In this document: one piece after another, positions 23,685 to 31,658 of the stretch | Numbering within the stretch: the first letter of the stretch is position 1 | Layout of the letters: every line of letters begins with the position of its first letter | Assembly (NCBI GenBank): GCA_964584495.1 | Contig: CAZPAH010000013.1 | Coordinates: forward strand, 1-35,720 | Source: CAZPAH01 sp964584495 | Lineage (GTDB): Bacteria > Krumholzibacteriota > Krumholzibacteriia > Krumholzibacteriales > Krumholzibacteriaceae | DNA length: 35,720 nucleotides | Direction of reading: 5' to 3' | The notes under the pieces: generated by a model | Database searches by the model: none | What the model was told of the DNA's origin: nothing | Seen by the model: only the letters and a program-made list of their open reading frames with translations | Made by a program: the position numbers and the translations under genes

Positions 23685-24235
23685 CAGAGCTTGATATCGG
23701 GGGGAAATTGCTCAGGCTGGTCATGGGAGATATAACTAAAGAGAAGGTTGGAGCGATCGTTAACGCGGCGAATACCCGCCTCGCGGGAGGGGGCGGTGTA
23801 GATGGCGCGATTCACAGGGCCGGAGGCCCGTCTATCATGGCGGAATGCGACGCGATACGCGCCGACAGAGGGGGTTGCCCCACCGGCGGGGCAGTCGCGA
23901 CGACCGCCGGAAATCTCGACGCGCGCTGCGTCATCCACACGGCGGGCCCTGTTTGGCGGGGCGGCGGCAGGGGGGAAACGCTCCTCCTCGCTCAATCATA
24001 TTCGAATTGCATGGCCCTTACCGAGGAGATGGGCTGCAGGACGGTCGCTTTTCCCAGCATATCGACCGGCGCTTACATGTTCCCCATCGATAAGGCGGCC
24101 CGCATCGCACTTGAAACGGTTTCGGAGGAGCTCGAAAAAAGGGATATCGATGAGGCGAGATTCGTTCTCTTCAGCAAGTCCGATCTTGATATCTATTCAG
24201 GCGTACTCGCCCAAATAGCCGAGGAGAGAACATAG
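23681..24235 (+). CDS. Macrodomain protein (ADP-ribose / O-acetyl-ADP-ribose binding, probable hydrolase)
   Basis: 184 residues consisting of one MacroD/YmdB-type macrodomain. Seen are the adenine/ribose segment GDITKEKVGAIVNAANTRL (NAAN 28-31), the glycine-rich catalytic loop GGGGVDGAIHRAGG (36-49), VIHTAGPVW, and the phosphate loop PSISTGAYMFP (about 125-135). Family members remove ADP-ribose from proteins or deacetylate O-acetyl-ADP-ribose in the cytosol. The usual STGVYGYP is here STGAYMFP, a mild change. The gene overlaps the thioredoxin-like gene by four bases and is followed after 16 bp by a barrel protein gene. I see no ADP-ribosyltransferase or sirtuin nearby, so its substrate is unknown. 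Confidence 0.93.
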   Translation: MTELDIGGKLLRLVMGDITKEKVGAIVNAANTRLAGGGGVDGAIHRAGGPSIMAECDAIRADRGGCPTGGAVATTAGNLDARCVIHTAGPVWRGGGRGETLLLAQSYSNCMALTEEMGCRTVAFPSISTGAYMFPIDKAARIALETVSEELEKRDIDEARFVLFSKSDLDIYSGVLAQIAEERT

Positions 24236-24251
24236 AACGGAGGTTCCGCAG

Positions 24252-24956
24252 GTGAAATTCGCAGGCTTCCTTCTCTTGATAGCCGCCCTGCTTGTTCCCG
24301 GCGGAACGGCCCGCGCCGCCGGCGACGACAACTTCTTCTTCACGGCGACGGCGGGAGGCAGCCTTCCCTTCCTGCCGAACCTTTCCGGCGAGCTCGATGC
24401 CCAGGGGGAAAAGGGACCGGCTCCCGGCTTGAATCTAAAGATCTCTCTGGGCCGCACGTTGAGCAGCAGGAACTGGGCGGTCGAGCTCCTTGTGACCCTG
24501 TCTCGTTACCCGTCATTCAATTATGAGAACGACTACGAGGACTTCACCGGCAAATTGCTTCATTTCGACTACGCGGTGGTGGGCAAGAGGTGCCTTCGCC
24601 CGAGCGAGACCGGTTTAGTGCCCTACCTGGGTATAGGCTTCGGCTACGGCCGTTCCGAGCTCGTCAGCGGCGGGGGAAAGCTAAACGCGTTCCAGGCCCT
24701 TGCCCTCTTCCAGGTCGAATCTCAGGTGAAAGACAATATAAGCATCCTGTTCGAGTGCTCCTACGCCGTCTCGCTTACCGAGGAGCGCTTCGCCGCCCCG
24801 TACACGGAAAATGTCAACAGCGACGTTATACTCGATAGCGCCGGACTCCCGCTGAACGACAGGTTCTCCTCGCTTGAAGCGAGGTTAGGAGTCAATATCT
24901 GGTTGAAGCCTCTAGATAAAAATCGAACCGCCGGACCTGGAGGATACGGAAGATGA
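24252..24956 (+). CDS. Probable outer-membrane beta-barrel protein
   Basis: 234 residues with a signal peptide (MKFAGFLLLIAALLVPGGTARA). The mature part begins DNFFFTATAGGSLPFLPN and shows alternating beta strands with YLGIGFGYGRSE, LALFQVESQV and SILFECSYAVSL. It ends in a strand ARLGVNIWLKP followed by a short charged tail, so the C-terminal aromatic is not the last residue. It resembles small OmpA/OmpW-like eight-strand barrels in layout. The start is GTG 24252 with GGAGG eight bases upstream. The stop overlaps the following lipoprotein start (ATGA). No function can be assigned. Confidence 0.75.
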   Translation: MKFAGFLLLIAALLVPGGTARAAGDDNFFFTATAGGSLPFLPNLSGELDAQGEKGPAPGLNLKISLGRTLSSRNWAVELLVTLSRYPSFNYENDYEDFTGKLLHFDYAVVGKRCLRPSETGLVPYLGIGFGYGRSELVSGGGKLNAFQALALFQVESQVKDNISILFECSYAVSLTEERFAAPYTENVNSDVILDSAGLPLNDRFSSLEARLGVNIWLKPLDKNRTAGPGGYGR

Positions 24957-25477
24957 ACCCCGCTTTTTATACTGCGCTTTCGCTTTTTATTTTGATGGCC
25001 GCCTGCGGCGAGCCTTCCTCGAAGAGTTCCGACAAGAAGATAGGCGGCTGCCTTTACGACACCGTCCCCCTCGGACTGAGTATGCAGAGGCAGGCCCCTC
25101 CCTCCCGAGAAGCGGGCAGGGTGGATATTCTTTCGCTGAAAGATGCCGGCGAGGAATGCTATAAGAAAGCCGCCGCGGAGCTTACCTCGGCCCTCGATTC
25201 CCTCGGGATAGAACTCTACACCCGCTCCGACCTTGTAAGGCTGAAGAAAGGGCCGTGCTGGCCCCCCTACAGGATCAGCTTCAGGATCGGATTCAAGGGT
25301 AAGGACGATGCGGAGAGACTCAAAAGTTATCTCTTGGACGGGTCCCTCGCTGGCCTGATCCCATCCGAATCGAAAGCGGAAGATTACGGCACAATATTCG
25401 TGACCGCCGGATTCGGCTCGAGCGACTGGTGGACGGTATGGTATTCGCCCGCCCGCGGCCGGCCGGCCGGTCAATGA
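24953..25477 (+). CDS. Putative lipoprotein of unknown function
   Basis: 174 residues. The N-terminus MNPAFYTALSLFILMAAC with Cys18 followed by Gly fits a lipoprotein signal (lipobox LMAAC). The rest is a small mixed alpha/beta domain: KDAGEECYKKAAAELTSALD looks helical, then YRISFRIGFKGKDDAERL and a WWTVWY segment near the C-terminus. I do not recognise the family. GGAGG lies nine bases before the ATG, within the end of the barrel gene, so it is the fourth gene of the thioredoxin-macrodomain-barrel unit. The end is GC-rich (CCGGCCGGCC) and converges at 12 bp on the dehalogenase-like gene. Confidence 0.7.
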   Translation: MNPAFYTALSLFILMAACGEPSSKSSDKKIGGCLYDTVPLGLSMQRQAPPSREAGRVDILSLKDAGEECYKKAAAELTSALDSLGIELYTRSDLVRLKKGPCWPPYRISFRIGFKGKDDAERLKSYLLDGSLAGLIPSESKAEDYGTIFVTAGFGSSDWWTVWYSPARGRPAGQ

Positions 25478-25489
25478 TATTTGGCCCCA

Positions 25490-26671
25490 TCAGCCGTCCC
25501 GCAACCATGACGGAACCCTCTTGGGCCGGAATTTCGCCCCGTACACGATATCGTCACCGAGAACCAGCACCCTTCGAATCCGCGGGACGTTTACCGCCAT
25601 AGCCGCCACGAACCTGTGGAAGAGATTCTGCGGCTTCGTCCACGGGCATACGGCCTGGCAGATCGCGCAGGTATACCCCGTGCGCCCCCAGTACTGCAGG
25701 CATGCCTCCGGGTTTATCTGCCACTTGCTGATGCCCCGAACAACCGTCTTCTCCCCCGCCTCGATCGCCCCGGAGGGACAGTTCACCGCGCATTTTTTGC
25801 ACTTCCCGCAAAAATCCTGGATACCGAGATCGACCGGCTCGTCGTACTCCAGCTCCATATCGGTAGTGACGGCGGCCAGCCTGAAATTCGCCCCCAGGCT
25901 GCGGCTTACGAGGTAACCGCTTCGCGCCAGCTCCCCCAACCCCGAGTCGACGGCGACCGGAACGACGCAGATCAGGTAGTTTCTCAGGTGGTGGGCCCTG
26001 GCGGGAAAACCTAGCGCTCTTATGAACCTGGCGAGCTGCACCGATGCGAGGACGCTCTTCGTGTAGACCCTACCGCCCTCGAAATCGACCGCCCTGCTCG
26101 ACCCGGTCCCTATCATGTCGATATCCTGCCGGAAGGCGAGGGATATGGCGGTTCTATGCCGAAGCTCCACCGGCTCGCCGTATAGAGATCCCTGATATCC
26201 TTCCGGCTTCCCCTCGAAGTAGGGCCGGTTGATATAATCTTCCGCAAAGAATGGCCTCGACCCTCTATGGGAATATACCCACTCGGGTCTCAGCGGGCCT
26301 ATCCTGACATCGTCCGCCCCTATCAGACGGGAATATTTCTTGATCCTCTCCGCCGCATCCCGGGGAGACCAATCGATACTCTCTTTTGACGGAATTCCAT
26401 CAACGATTGAAGGCATCGCCAGCGCCGACGCCGTGACGAAGTGTGATTCATATAGGGCCTTCGCCACCCTGTCCACACCCCTTCCTTCCTCCATCTTCCC
26501 GGTGATGAAACGGGCGAGGCGCAGGTCGACCTCCGCTCTCTCCGGGTGTCTCCCGTGGTACTCTCTCTCCTCGGCGCTTCCGGGGACGAGGGCCTCCCTA
26601 GCGAAGACCGTGTCCCTCTCGTCGAACCTTGCGATTTCATCCACTATATCGTATGTCGGTTTTTTGACCAT
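25490..26671 (-). CDS. Reductive-dehalogenase-like (RdhA family) iron-sulfur protein without export signal
   Basis: 393 residues. The core matches corrinoid-dependent reductive dehalogenases: LGADDVRIGPLRPEWVYS, the cobalamin-fold stretch PVAVDSGLGELARSGYLVSR and LGANFRLAAVTTDMELEYD, then two [4Fe-4S] sites, C288, C291, C294, C298 (FCGKCKKCAVNCPSGAI) and C324, C335, C338, C342 (CAICQAVCPW). Respiratory RdhA proteins carry a twin-arginine signal and are paired with a small membrane anchor RdhB; neither is present here. A cytosolic dehalogenase or another corrinoid/iron-sulfur reductase related to epoxyqueuosine reductase is possible. The ATG at 26671 has GAGGAG upstream; the in-frame start at 26737 would add 22 residues without a signal. 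It is divergent from iorAB, with 203 bp between. Confidence 0.82.
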   Translation of the reverse strand: MVKKPTYDIVDEIARFDERDTVFAREALVPGSAEEREYHGRHPERAEVDLRLARFITGKMEEGRGVDRVAKALYESHFVTASALAMPSIVDGIPSKESIDWSPRDAAERIKKYSRLIGADDVRIGPLRPEWVYSHRGSRPFFAEDYINRPYFEGKPEGYQGSLYGEPVELRHRTAISLAFRQDIDMIGTGSSRAVDFEGGRVYTKSVLASVQLARFIRALGFPARAHHLRNYLICVVPVAVDSGLGELARSGYLVSRSLGANFRLAAVTTDMELEYDEPVDLGIQDFCGKCKKCAVNCPSGAIEAGEKTVVRGISKWQINPEACLQYWGRTGYTCAICQAVCPWTKPQNLFHRFVAAMAVNVPRIRRVLVLGDDIVYGAKFRPKRVPSWLRDG

Positions 26672-26769
26672 AATCTCCTCGAGACTTTCGGCCCTGCAAT
26701 TCATTGAATAATAAAAGATTCCGGTCCCGCCTTCCACAAAAAATTCGCTCCGCCGGCGGCAGGAATCAG

Positions 26770-26798
26770 TTGAGTTTTACGGGCAAATCGTGTAGATT
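26770..26798 (+). promoter_or_regulatory. Candidate promoter for iorAB
   Basis: TTGAGT (26770-26775), 17-bp spacer, TAGATT (26793-26798). The same -10 hexamer occurs in the cit promoter. The leader before the ATG at 26875 would be about 70 nt. Confidence 0.5.
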
Positions 26799-26874
26799 GA
26801 ACAGGCTATGTATGATTTTGATTTATCCGATATTTTCAACCAGTTAAATCTAGAGACCCAGGAGGGACGATACC

Positions 26875-28647
26875 ATGGAGATGCTTCTTTCCGGTAACGA
26901 AGCGCTCGCAAGGGGGATGTACGAGTACGGGGGCGAGTTCGCCTCGGCATATCCCGGAACGCCGAGCACCGAGATACTTCAGGTGATCGCGAGGTTTTTC
27001 AAGGACGACATCTACGCCGAATGGGCGATCAACGAGAAGGTGGCCCTCGAGGTCGCGGTCGGCGCATGCTACGGGGGGGCCAGGTCCCTGGCAGCCATGA
27101 AGCATGTCGGCGTCAACGTCGCCGCCGATCCCCTGATGACCCTTTCCTATACCGGTGTCAACGCGGGACTGATCATCGTAAGCGCCGACGACCCGAGCCT
27201 GCACTCTTCACAGAACGAGCAGGACAACAGATGCTACGGCAAGTTCGCATCGATCCCCGTTCTCGAGCCTTCGAGCAGCCAGGAGGCTAAAGATTTCGTC
27301 GGTCACGCCTTCGAGATAAGCGAGAAATTCGACACGCCTGTCATGTTGAGGCTGACAACCAGGATCTCGCATTCCAAGGGGATAGTCGAAATCGGCGAGC
27401 GAACCACCGTCGAGAACAGGGGTTTCGAAAGGGATATCCAGAAGTACGTCATGGTCCCCGGTCACGCGATAAAACGGCACAAGATAGTCATAGAGCGCCT
27501 CGAGAAGCTGAAGGAGTACGCCGAAAAGACCGAACTCAACAGTATCGAGTGGAACGACAAGAAGATCGGAATCGTGACGGGCAGCATCTCCTACCAGCAT
27601 GCCAGGGAAGCCATGCCGGAGGCCAGCATCCTGAAACTCGGGATGGGATACCCGCTGCCCATAGAGAAGATACGCACCTTCGCGTCGGAGGTCGACAACC
27701 TCTTTGTCGTAGAGGAGCTGGAGCCCTTTTACGAGCAGGAGATAGCCGCGGCCGGCATAGAGGTCGAGGGTAAAAAGTTTTTCTCGAATTACATGGAGCT
27801 GAATGTTGACCGGGTGAGACAGGGATTCAGGGAGGCAGGCATGCTGGATGACGGCGGCTCTCCCGTCCCGGCCGCGACGGAACAGGTCCTCCCCCGTCCT
27901 CCCGTGCTCTGCCCGGGCTGCCCGCACAGGGGTGTCATGGTCGCCCTGAAGAAACTGAACGTATTCACCACGGGCGATATTGGATGCTACACTCTCGGCG
28001 GCCTCCCCCCTCTCAACCAGATAGACACGACCCTATGCATGGGGGCATCGATAGGACACGCCTTCGGGATCGAGAAGGCAGGGAAGACGGCGAAGAAAGC
28101 GGTGTCGCTCATAGGAGACAGCACCTTCCTCCACAGCGGAATCACCGCCCTTGCCAGCGTCGTCTACAACAAGGGAACAACCACGAATATAATCGTCGAC
28201 AACAGGATCACCGCGATGACCGGAGGTCAGGACAACCCCGGAACGTCGAGGACCCTGATGGGCGAGAAGACGCACGCGATCGATCTCGTGAAGCTCTGCA
28301 ACGCCCTCGGCGTTGAGCATGTGCGCACGGTCGATCCGTACGACCTGGAGGAAACCACCACCGTAATAAAGGAAGAGATCGAAAGGGACGCCCCTTCCGT
28401 CGTCATCACCAACAGGCCGTGCATGCTCTTCCCCAAGAAGATCAAGGACAAGCCTTTCATGGTGGATGCCGGCATATGTATCGCGTGCGGCGCCTGCTTC
28501 AACGTGGGGTGCCCGTCGATTTCAGCCTCCGAGGAAACAAACGACAAGGGAAGGCCGAAATCGGTCATCGACCCTGTTACATGCACGGGATGCACGATCT
28601 GCGTGCAGGTGTGCCCCGTCGAAGCGATAGTGAGGATTGAACCCTGA
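26875..28647 (+). CDS. iorA: Indolepyruvate:ferredoxin oxidoreductase, alpha subunit
   Basis: Oxidatively decarboxylates aryl-pyruvates to aryl-acetyl-CoA, reducing ferredoxin, in aromatic amino-acid breakdown under anaerobic conditions. The 590 residues are full length. The N-terminal domain has LLSGNEALARGMYEYG, AYPGTPSTEILQ and EKVALEVAVGA. The middle has the TPP-binding region GDIGCYTLGGLPPLNQ, then LIGDSTFLHSGITAL and IIVDNRITAMTGGQDNPG. The C-terminus carries two 4Fe-4S sites: C535, C538, C541, C546 and C570, C573, C576, C580. GGAGGG lies eight bases before the ATG. The beta subunit gene follows 28 bp later. Reduced ferredoxin could be re-oxidised by the hydrogenase-type complex encoded at 29898-35720. 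Confidence 0.96.
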   Translation: MEMLLSGNEALARGMYEYGGEFASAYPGTPSTEILQVIARFFKDDIYAEWAINEKVALEVAVGACYGGARSLAAMKHVGVNVAADPLMTLSYTGVNAGLIIVSADDPSLHSSQNEQDNRCYGKFASIPVLEPSSSQEAKDFVGHAFEISEKFDTPVMLRLTTRISHSKGIVEIGERTTVENRGFERDIQKYVMVPGHAIKRHKIVIERLEKLKEYAEKTELNSIEWNDKKIGIVTGSISYQHAREAMPEASILKLGMGYPLPIEKIRTFASEVDNLFVVEELEPFYEQEIAAAGIEVEGKKFFSNYMELNVDRVRQGFREAGMLDDGGSPVPAATEQVLPRPPVLCPGCPHRGVMVALKKLNVFTTGDIGCYTLGGLPPLNQIDTTLCMGASIGHAFGIEKAGKTAKKAVSLIGDSTFLHSGITALASVVYNKGTTTNIIVDNRITAMTGGQDNPGTSRTLMGEKTHAIDLVKLCNALGVEHVRTVDPYDLEETTTVIKEEIERDAPSVVITNRPCMLFPKKIKDKPFMVDAGICIACGACFNVGCPSISASEETNDKGRPKSVIDPVTCTGCTICVQVCPVEAIVRIEP

Positions 28648-28675
28648 GGAGACCGGAAAGGAGAATGGAAGAACA

Positions 28676-29254
28676 ATGAAAAACGGCACCACCAACGTTC
28701 TTATCGTAGGCGTAGGCGGGCAGGGGGTTCTCCTTGCCAGTGAGATCCTCACCGAGGTCGCCAGGGTATCGGGGCTAGATACCAAGAAAAGCGAAGTCCA
28801 CGGAATGTCCCAGCGCGGCGGCATAGTGACCAGCCATGTCCGCTTCGGCGAAAAGGTCCTCTCCCCGTTGATCCCCTCGGGCGAGGCCGACGTTATCCTC
28901 GCTTTCGAGCTCGCCGAGGGACTCAGGTGGGTCGACCAGCTCCGCTCCGGCGGCACGATAATCGTCAACGACCACAAGATCATCCCGACGATAATAACAA
29001 CGGGTAAATTCTCCTATCCAGAAAAGGCGGAGGAGCAGATCGCGAAGAAAGCTGAGAATATGGTTCTTCTGAACGCCTTCGAGATTGCCATGAAGCTCGG
29101 GAATCCCAGAATGGTCAACACGATCCTGCTGGGAGTACTATCGAAATCGATCGCCCTGGAAGAGAAGAACTGGCTCGATGTGATCTCCAGGATGGCGCCG
29201 AAGGGAACGGGCGAACTCAACAAGAAGGCTTTCCTCGCAGGCAGGAACAGGTAA
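28676..29254 (+). CDS. iorB: Indolepyruvate:ferredoxin oxidoreductase, beta subunit
   Basis: 192 residues, the gamma-domain partner of IorA (pyruvate ferredoxin/flavodoxin oxidoreductase family). It begins NVLIVGVGGQGVLLASEIL, followed by SEVHGMSQRGGIVTSHVRFG, both hallmark segments that bind the CoA/ferredoxin-facing side of the complex, and later LNAFEIAMKLGNPRMVNTILLG. The ATG at 28676 gives the standard start; AAGGAG is 12 bases upstream, slightly far. An in-frame TTG at 28637 would overlap the end of iorA and adds 13 unlike residues. It forms an operon with iorA, and nothing coding follows before the convergent protease gene at 29323. Confidence 0.94.
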   Translation: MKNGTTNVLIVGVGGQGVLLASEILTEVARVSGLDTKKSEVHGMSQRGGIVTSHVRFGEKVLSPLIPSGEADVILAFELAEGLRWVDQLRSGGTIIVNDHKIIPTIITTGKFSYPEKAEEQIAKKAENMVLLNAFEIAMKLGNPRMVNTILLGVLSKSIALEEKNWLDVISRMAPKGTGELNKKAFLAGRNR

Positions 29255-29322
29255 GATGGCCGCTTGGTTAAGGGATCTCGGCATGCCTTGTAACCGGGAG
29301 TCTGTCGGCGGAGCGGCCGTAC

Positions 29323-29796
29323 CTAGGAATTAGCGGCTTCTATAATGGCCTCCGCCAGCATTTCGACCCCGGCCCTGACCTCGTCGCTCAGACCATCGTC
29401 AAGCTCCATGCTTTTAGGCTTGATCCCCACGAGGATGGGATCCCCTTTCCATTCTTCCTTGAGAAATTTGATCATGTAATGCAGTGACAGCGAGTGGGTC
29501 GAACTTGCCGACATCATGAGATTTTCCAGCGGTATGATCCTGACCTCGCCCGGTTCGCCCTCGAACTCCACGGCGTCGACGTAGAGGACTGCCTCCAGGT
29601 TCCTTCTTTCCACCCACCCCCCATAATTCTCCGGAACCTCGGCGCAGTCCACTATCGGAAGATCTATCTTTCCCTCGAGCAGCCCTATCAGAACGCTTCC
29701 GGCGCCGTCGTCTCCCCTGATAACATTCCCAACTCCCACGACACCGAACCTTTTCCCCCCGAGCCTCTCTACAAGCTTTTCCCTTATTCCGCTCAA
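29323..29796 (-). CDS. [NiFe]-hydrogenase maturation protease (HycI/HybD type)
   Basis: 157 residues. These endopeptidases cut the C-terminal tail of the hydrogenase large subunit once nickel is inserted. Seen: GVGNVIRGDDGAG (nickel-site acidic residue D30), LYVDAVEF (D74) and SSTHSLSLHY (H101), the three expected metal ligands. PENYGG and VGIKPKS also fit the HycI-like branch, which serves group 4 hydrogenases. The start is TTG 29796 with AAGGAG eight bases upstream. It follows the Mrp/Mbh-type operon on the same strand after a terminator (29846-29871). Only about 50 bp separate that terminator from the start, with no visible promoter, so it is probably made by read-through. It is the clearest sign that the upstream complex is a hydrogenase. 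Confidence 0.92.
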   Translation of the reverse strand: MSGIREKLVERLGGKRFGVVGVGNVIRGDDGAGSVLIGLLEGKIDLPIVDCAEVPENYGGWVERRNLEAVLYVDAVEFEGEPGEVRIIPLENLMMSASSTHSLSLHYMIKFLKEEWKGDPILVGIKPKSMELDDGLSDEVRAGVEMLAEAIIEAANS

Positions 29797-29845
29797 ACCA
29801 GATTCTCCTTCCCTCGTCTTCCCGCCCGATGCCCGTTCGGCGATT

Positions 29846-29871
29846 CAAAAAAAAGGCCCCTTCCGGGGCCT
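29846..29871 (-). terminator. Rho-independent terminator after the polyferredoxin-like gene
   Basis: On the minus strand AGGCCCC-GGAA-GGGGCCT forms a 7-bp stem (29871-29854), followed by eight T (29853-29846). It sits between the last gene of the membrane-complex operon and the maturation protease gene. Confidence 0.88.
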
Positions 29872-29897
29872 GTATCCTCATATCGGTAGGCAGGCTG

Positions 29898-30524
29898 TCA
29901 GCTCGTGCCCCATTCGTCCGCAAGTATGTATGCGGCCCTGCAGTTGGGGCACAAGATCTTCATGTAATCGTCCCTCTCGAGGTTCTTTCTCTCGTTCTCC
30001 CCTGTTCCTTCCTCGACGAGCTTCAACCCGCTGTACTTGTGAACGGTCAGGGTCGGATTGGCGAAAGAGAGCTCTCCCAGCTTTCTGACCATCCAGGTTG
30101 CGTGATCCTTGGCGGTGATCGGATGCCCGCATCGCTCGCAGAAGAGAAGTTCCTTGTCATGCGTGTCGATCGCGTCTTCCGGCTTGAAGCAGGACTTCTC
30201 GAAATCGGGGTCGAGCTTTATACCCTTGCCCGTTATGCAGTAGGCGAAGCACTGGCTGCAGAATATGCACGATCCCCAGTTCCTCTCTATCCTGCGGACC
30301 ATCTCGCCCTTCTCCGCCCTGTACTCATCCACTATAGTTATCGCTCCGGCGGGGCAGACCTGTCCGCACGAACCGCAGCCCACACACTCGTCGGGGACAT
30401 ACGTGGGGGTTCCCCTGAAATGCTCCGGAACGACAGCCGGAATCTTCGGAAATTTCGATGTATAGGGACCCTTCACCAGGGCTGTTATCGCTTCTTTAAG
30501 CTCTCTGAGTTTCGGCTTACGCAT
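29898..30524 (-). CDS. 4Fe-4S dicluster protein with zinc-ribbon tail, hydrogenase-complex electron-transfer subunit
   Basis: 208 residues with no signal. Two ferredoxin-type sites: C47, C50, C53, C57 (CVGCGSCGQVCPAGAI) and C86, C89, C92, C96 (CIFCSQCFAYC). A C-terminal zinc-ribbon or rubredoxin-like part has CERC (129, 132) and CPNC (192, 195). It resembles the NuoI/EchF/MbhN-type subunit that passes electrons from ferredoxin to a membrane hydrogenase, here extended by the ribbon. It is the last gene of the operon, 38 bp after mnhG, and a terminator follows. The Shine-Dalgarno before ATG 30524 is weak. The second cluster lacks the usual CP proline after its last cysteine (CITGKGI), but that cysteine pattern is otherwise normal. 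Confidence 0.85.
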   Translation of the reverse strand: MRKPKLRELKEAITALVKGPYTSKFPKIPAVVPEHFRGTPTYVPDECVGCGSCGQVCPAGAITIVDEYRAEKGEMVRRIERNWGSCIFCSQCFAYCITGKGIKLDPDFEKSCFKPEDAIDTHDKELLFCERCGHPITAKDHATWMVRKLGELSFANPTLTVHKYSGLKLVEEGTGENERKNLERDDYMKILCPNCRAAYILADEWGTS

Positions 30525-30562
30525 TCTTGTTTAAAACCCCCGCTGTACTTCTCCAGGGCCTC

Positions 30563-30907
30563 TCAGGCCTTGTCTTCCGTGCCTTCACGGTCATCGGCAT
30601 ACTTGTCCATTACACTGCCTTCCCACAGGCGGATACCCGACCTGTGCGCCGCTCGCGCGATGGCGTGGGCCCCGGTGGGAGATGTTATCAGGACGAACCA
30701 TATACACAACAGCGCTTTTACGCCGATCGAATTTAATCCCGTGTAGAATACGACACTCAGGAGGATCATGCATGTTCCCAGCGTGACGCATTTAGTCGCC
30801 GCCTGCAGGCGGTTGTATATGTCCGGCAGGCGGACAAGCCCGATACAGCCGACGACATCGAAAGTGACCCCCACTATGAGGAGGATGAGCCCTATCGTCT
30901 CATTCAT
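30563..30907 (-). CDS. mnhG: Mrp-type cation/proton antiporter subunit G
   Basis: 114 residues from ATG 30907, with GGAGGGG about seven bases upstream. The reading frame continues to 30937, but that part overlaps mnhF more deeply. Three transmembrane segments (IGLILLIVGVTFDVVGCIGL, CMILLSVVFYTG, ALLCIWFVLITSP) and the family stretch RLPDIYNRLQAATKC and SPTGAHAIARAA are clear. In Mrp antiporters subunit G is essential for assembly. In Mbh hydrogenases its equivalent is MbhC. It overlaps mnhF by eight bases. The C-terminus is a short charged tail. Confidence 0.92.
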   Translation of the reverse strand: MNETIGLILLIVGVTFDVVGCIGLVRLPDIYNRLQAATKCVTLGTCMILLSVVFYTGLNSIGVKALLCIWFVLITSPTGAHAIARAAHRSGIRLWEGSVMDKYADDREGTEDKA

Positions 30908-31154
30908 CGAATCCCCTCCCATCCAGGTACTTCGCAAGGGCCAGCGTGCCGATGAAGCTCAGAAGCGCCCACGAGATCCCGATGTTCATGTAGAGGTCCT
31001 TCTTCGTGATGATCGAGTAGATGGCGCAAAACCCCACTACCAGAGTTCCGAGAATATCGATCGCCACGGTCCTGTCCGGAGCTGTAGGGCCTTTCCCCAC
31101 CCTGTATAGGCAGAGGAAAATACTAAAAACCAGCAATGATAAAAATACGATCAC
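30900..31154 (-). CDS. mnhF: Mrp-type cation/proton antiporter subunit F
   Basis: 84 residues, three transmembrane segments. The conserved family segment KGPTAPDRTVAIDILGTLVVG is present, followed by SIITKKDLYMNIGISWALLSFIGTLALAKYL. Equivalent to MbhB in Mbh hydrogenases. The start is GTG 31154, overlapping the mnhE stop by one base (TAGTG), so translation is coupled. It overlaps the downstream mnhG. Confidence 0.93.
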   Translation of the reverse strand: MIVFLSLLVFSIFLCLYRVGKGPTAPDRTVAIDILGTLVVGFCAIYSIITKKDLYMNIGISWALLSFIGTLALAKYLDGRGFDE

Positions 31155-31639
31155 TACTCGAACACCCTTTCTAGCAGTTTTTCAAAATGACCGACTATAA
31201 TGTCCGTTTCTTTCTCCGGATCATCGGAAGATATGTTGATCCAGTGCACGTAAAGATGGTCGTCGACCAAGTCCACACTCAGCGTCCCCGGTGTCAGCGT
31301 AATCGAGTTGGCGAGAAAAGTTCTCGCCATATCCGTCTTGAGCTTCGTTCTAACCTTGACGATACCCGGCTTTATCGGCATGTTGATGTTCAGCACCCTG
31401 TAGGCAACGTCGAAGTTCGCCTTTACAACGTATCCCAGGAATTTGATCGCGTAGACTACGAGCCAGAAGAATCTTACCGGGCTCAGAACCTTTACGGCGT
31501 CGACCGGGAAGATATCGCCCAGCACCAGCTCCGCGATCAGAGCGACGATCACACCGACAAGCACTTCCTGCCACTTCAGCGACCAGGTAAGGAGGAGCCA
31601 AATCCCCAAAAGTAATAAAAAGTGAACGAAGCGTTTCAT
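31154..31639 (-). CDS. mnhE: Mrp-type cation/proton antiporter subunit E
   Basis: 161 residues. Two N-terminal transmembrane segments (VHFLLLLGIWLLLTW, LVGVIVALIAELVLG) precede a cytosolic domain with the family signature VVKANFDVAYRVLN, KVRTKLKTDMARTFLANSITLTPGT (shown in part) and VDLVDDHLYVHWI. Equivalent to MbhA. ATG 31639 has AAGGAG about 12 bases upstream plus an AAAGG nearer the start. It lies 19 bp after mnhD. The role is in the ion-translocating membrane module. Confidence 0.93.
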   Translation of the reverse strand: MKRFVHFLLLLGIWLLLTWSLKWQEVLVGVIVALIAELVLGDIFPVDAVKVLSPVRFFWLVVYAIKFLGYVVKANFDVAYRVLNINMPIKPGIVKVRTKLKTDMARTFLANSITLTPGTLSVDLVDDHLYVHWINISSDDPEKETDIIVGHFEKLLERVFE

Positions 31640-31658
31640 CTTCTACCTTTTCTCCTTG

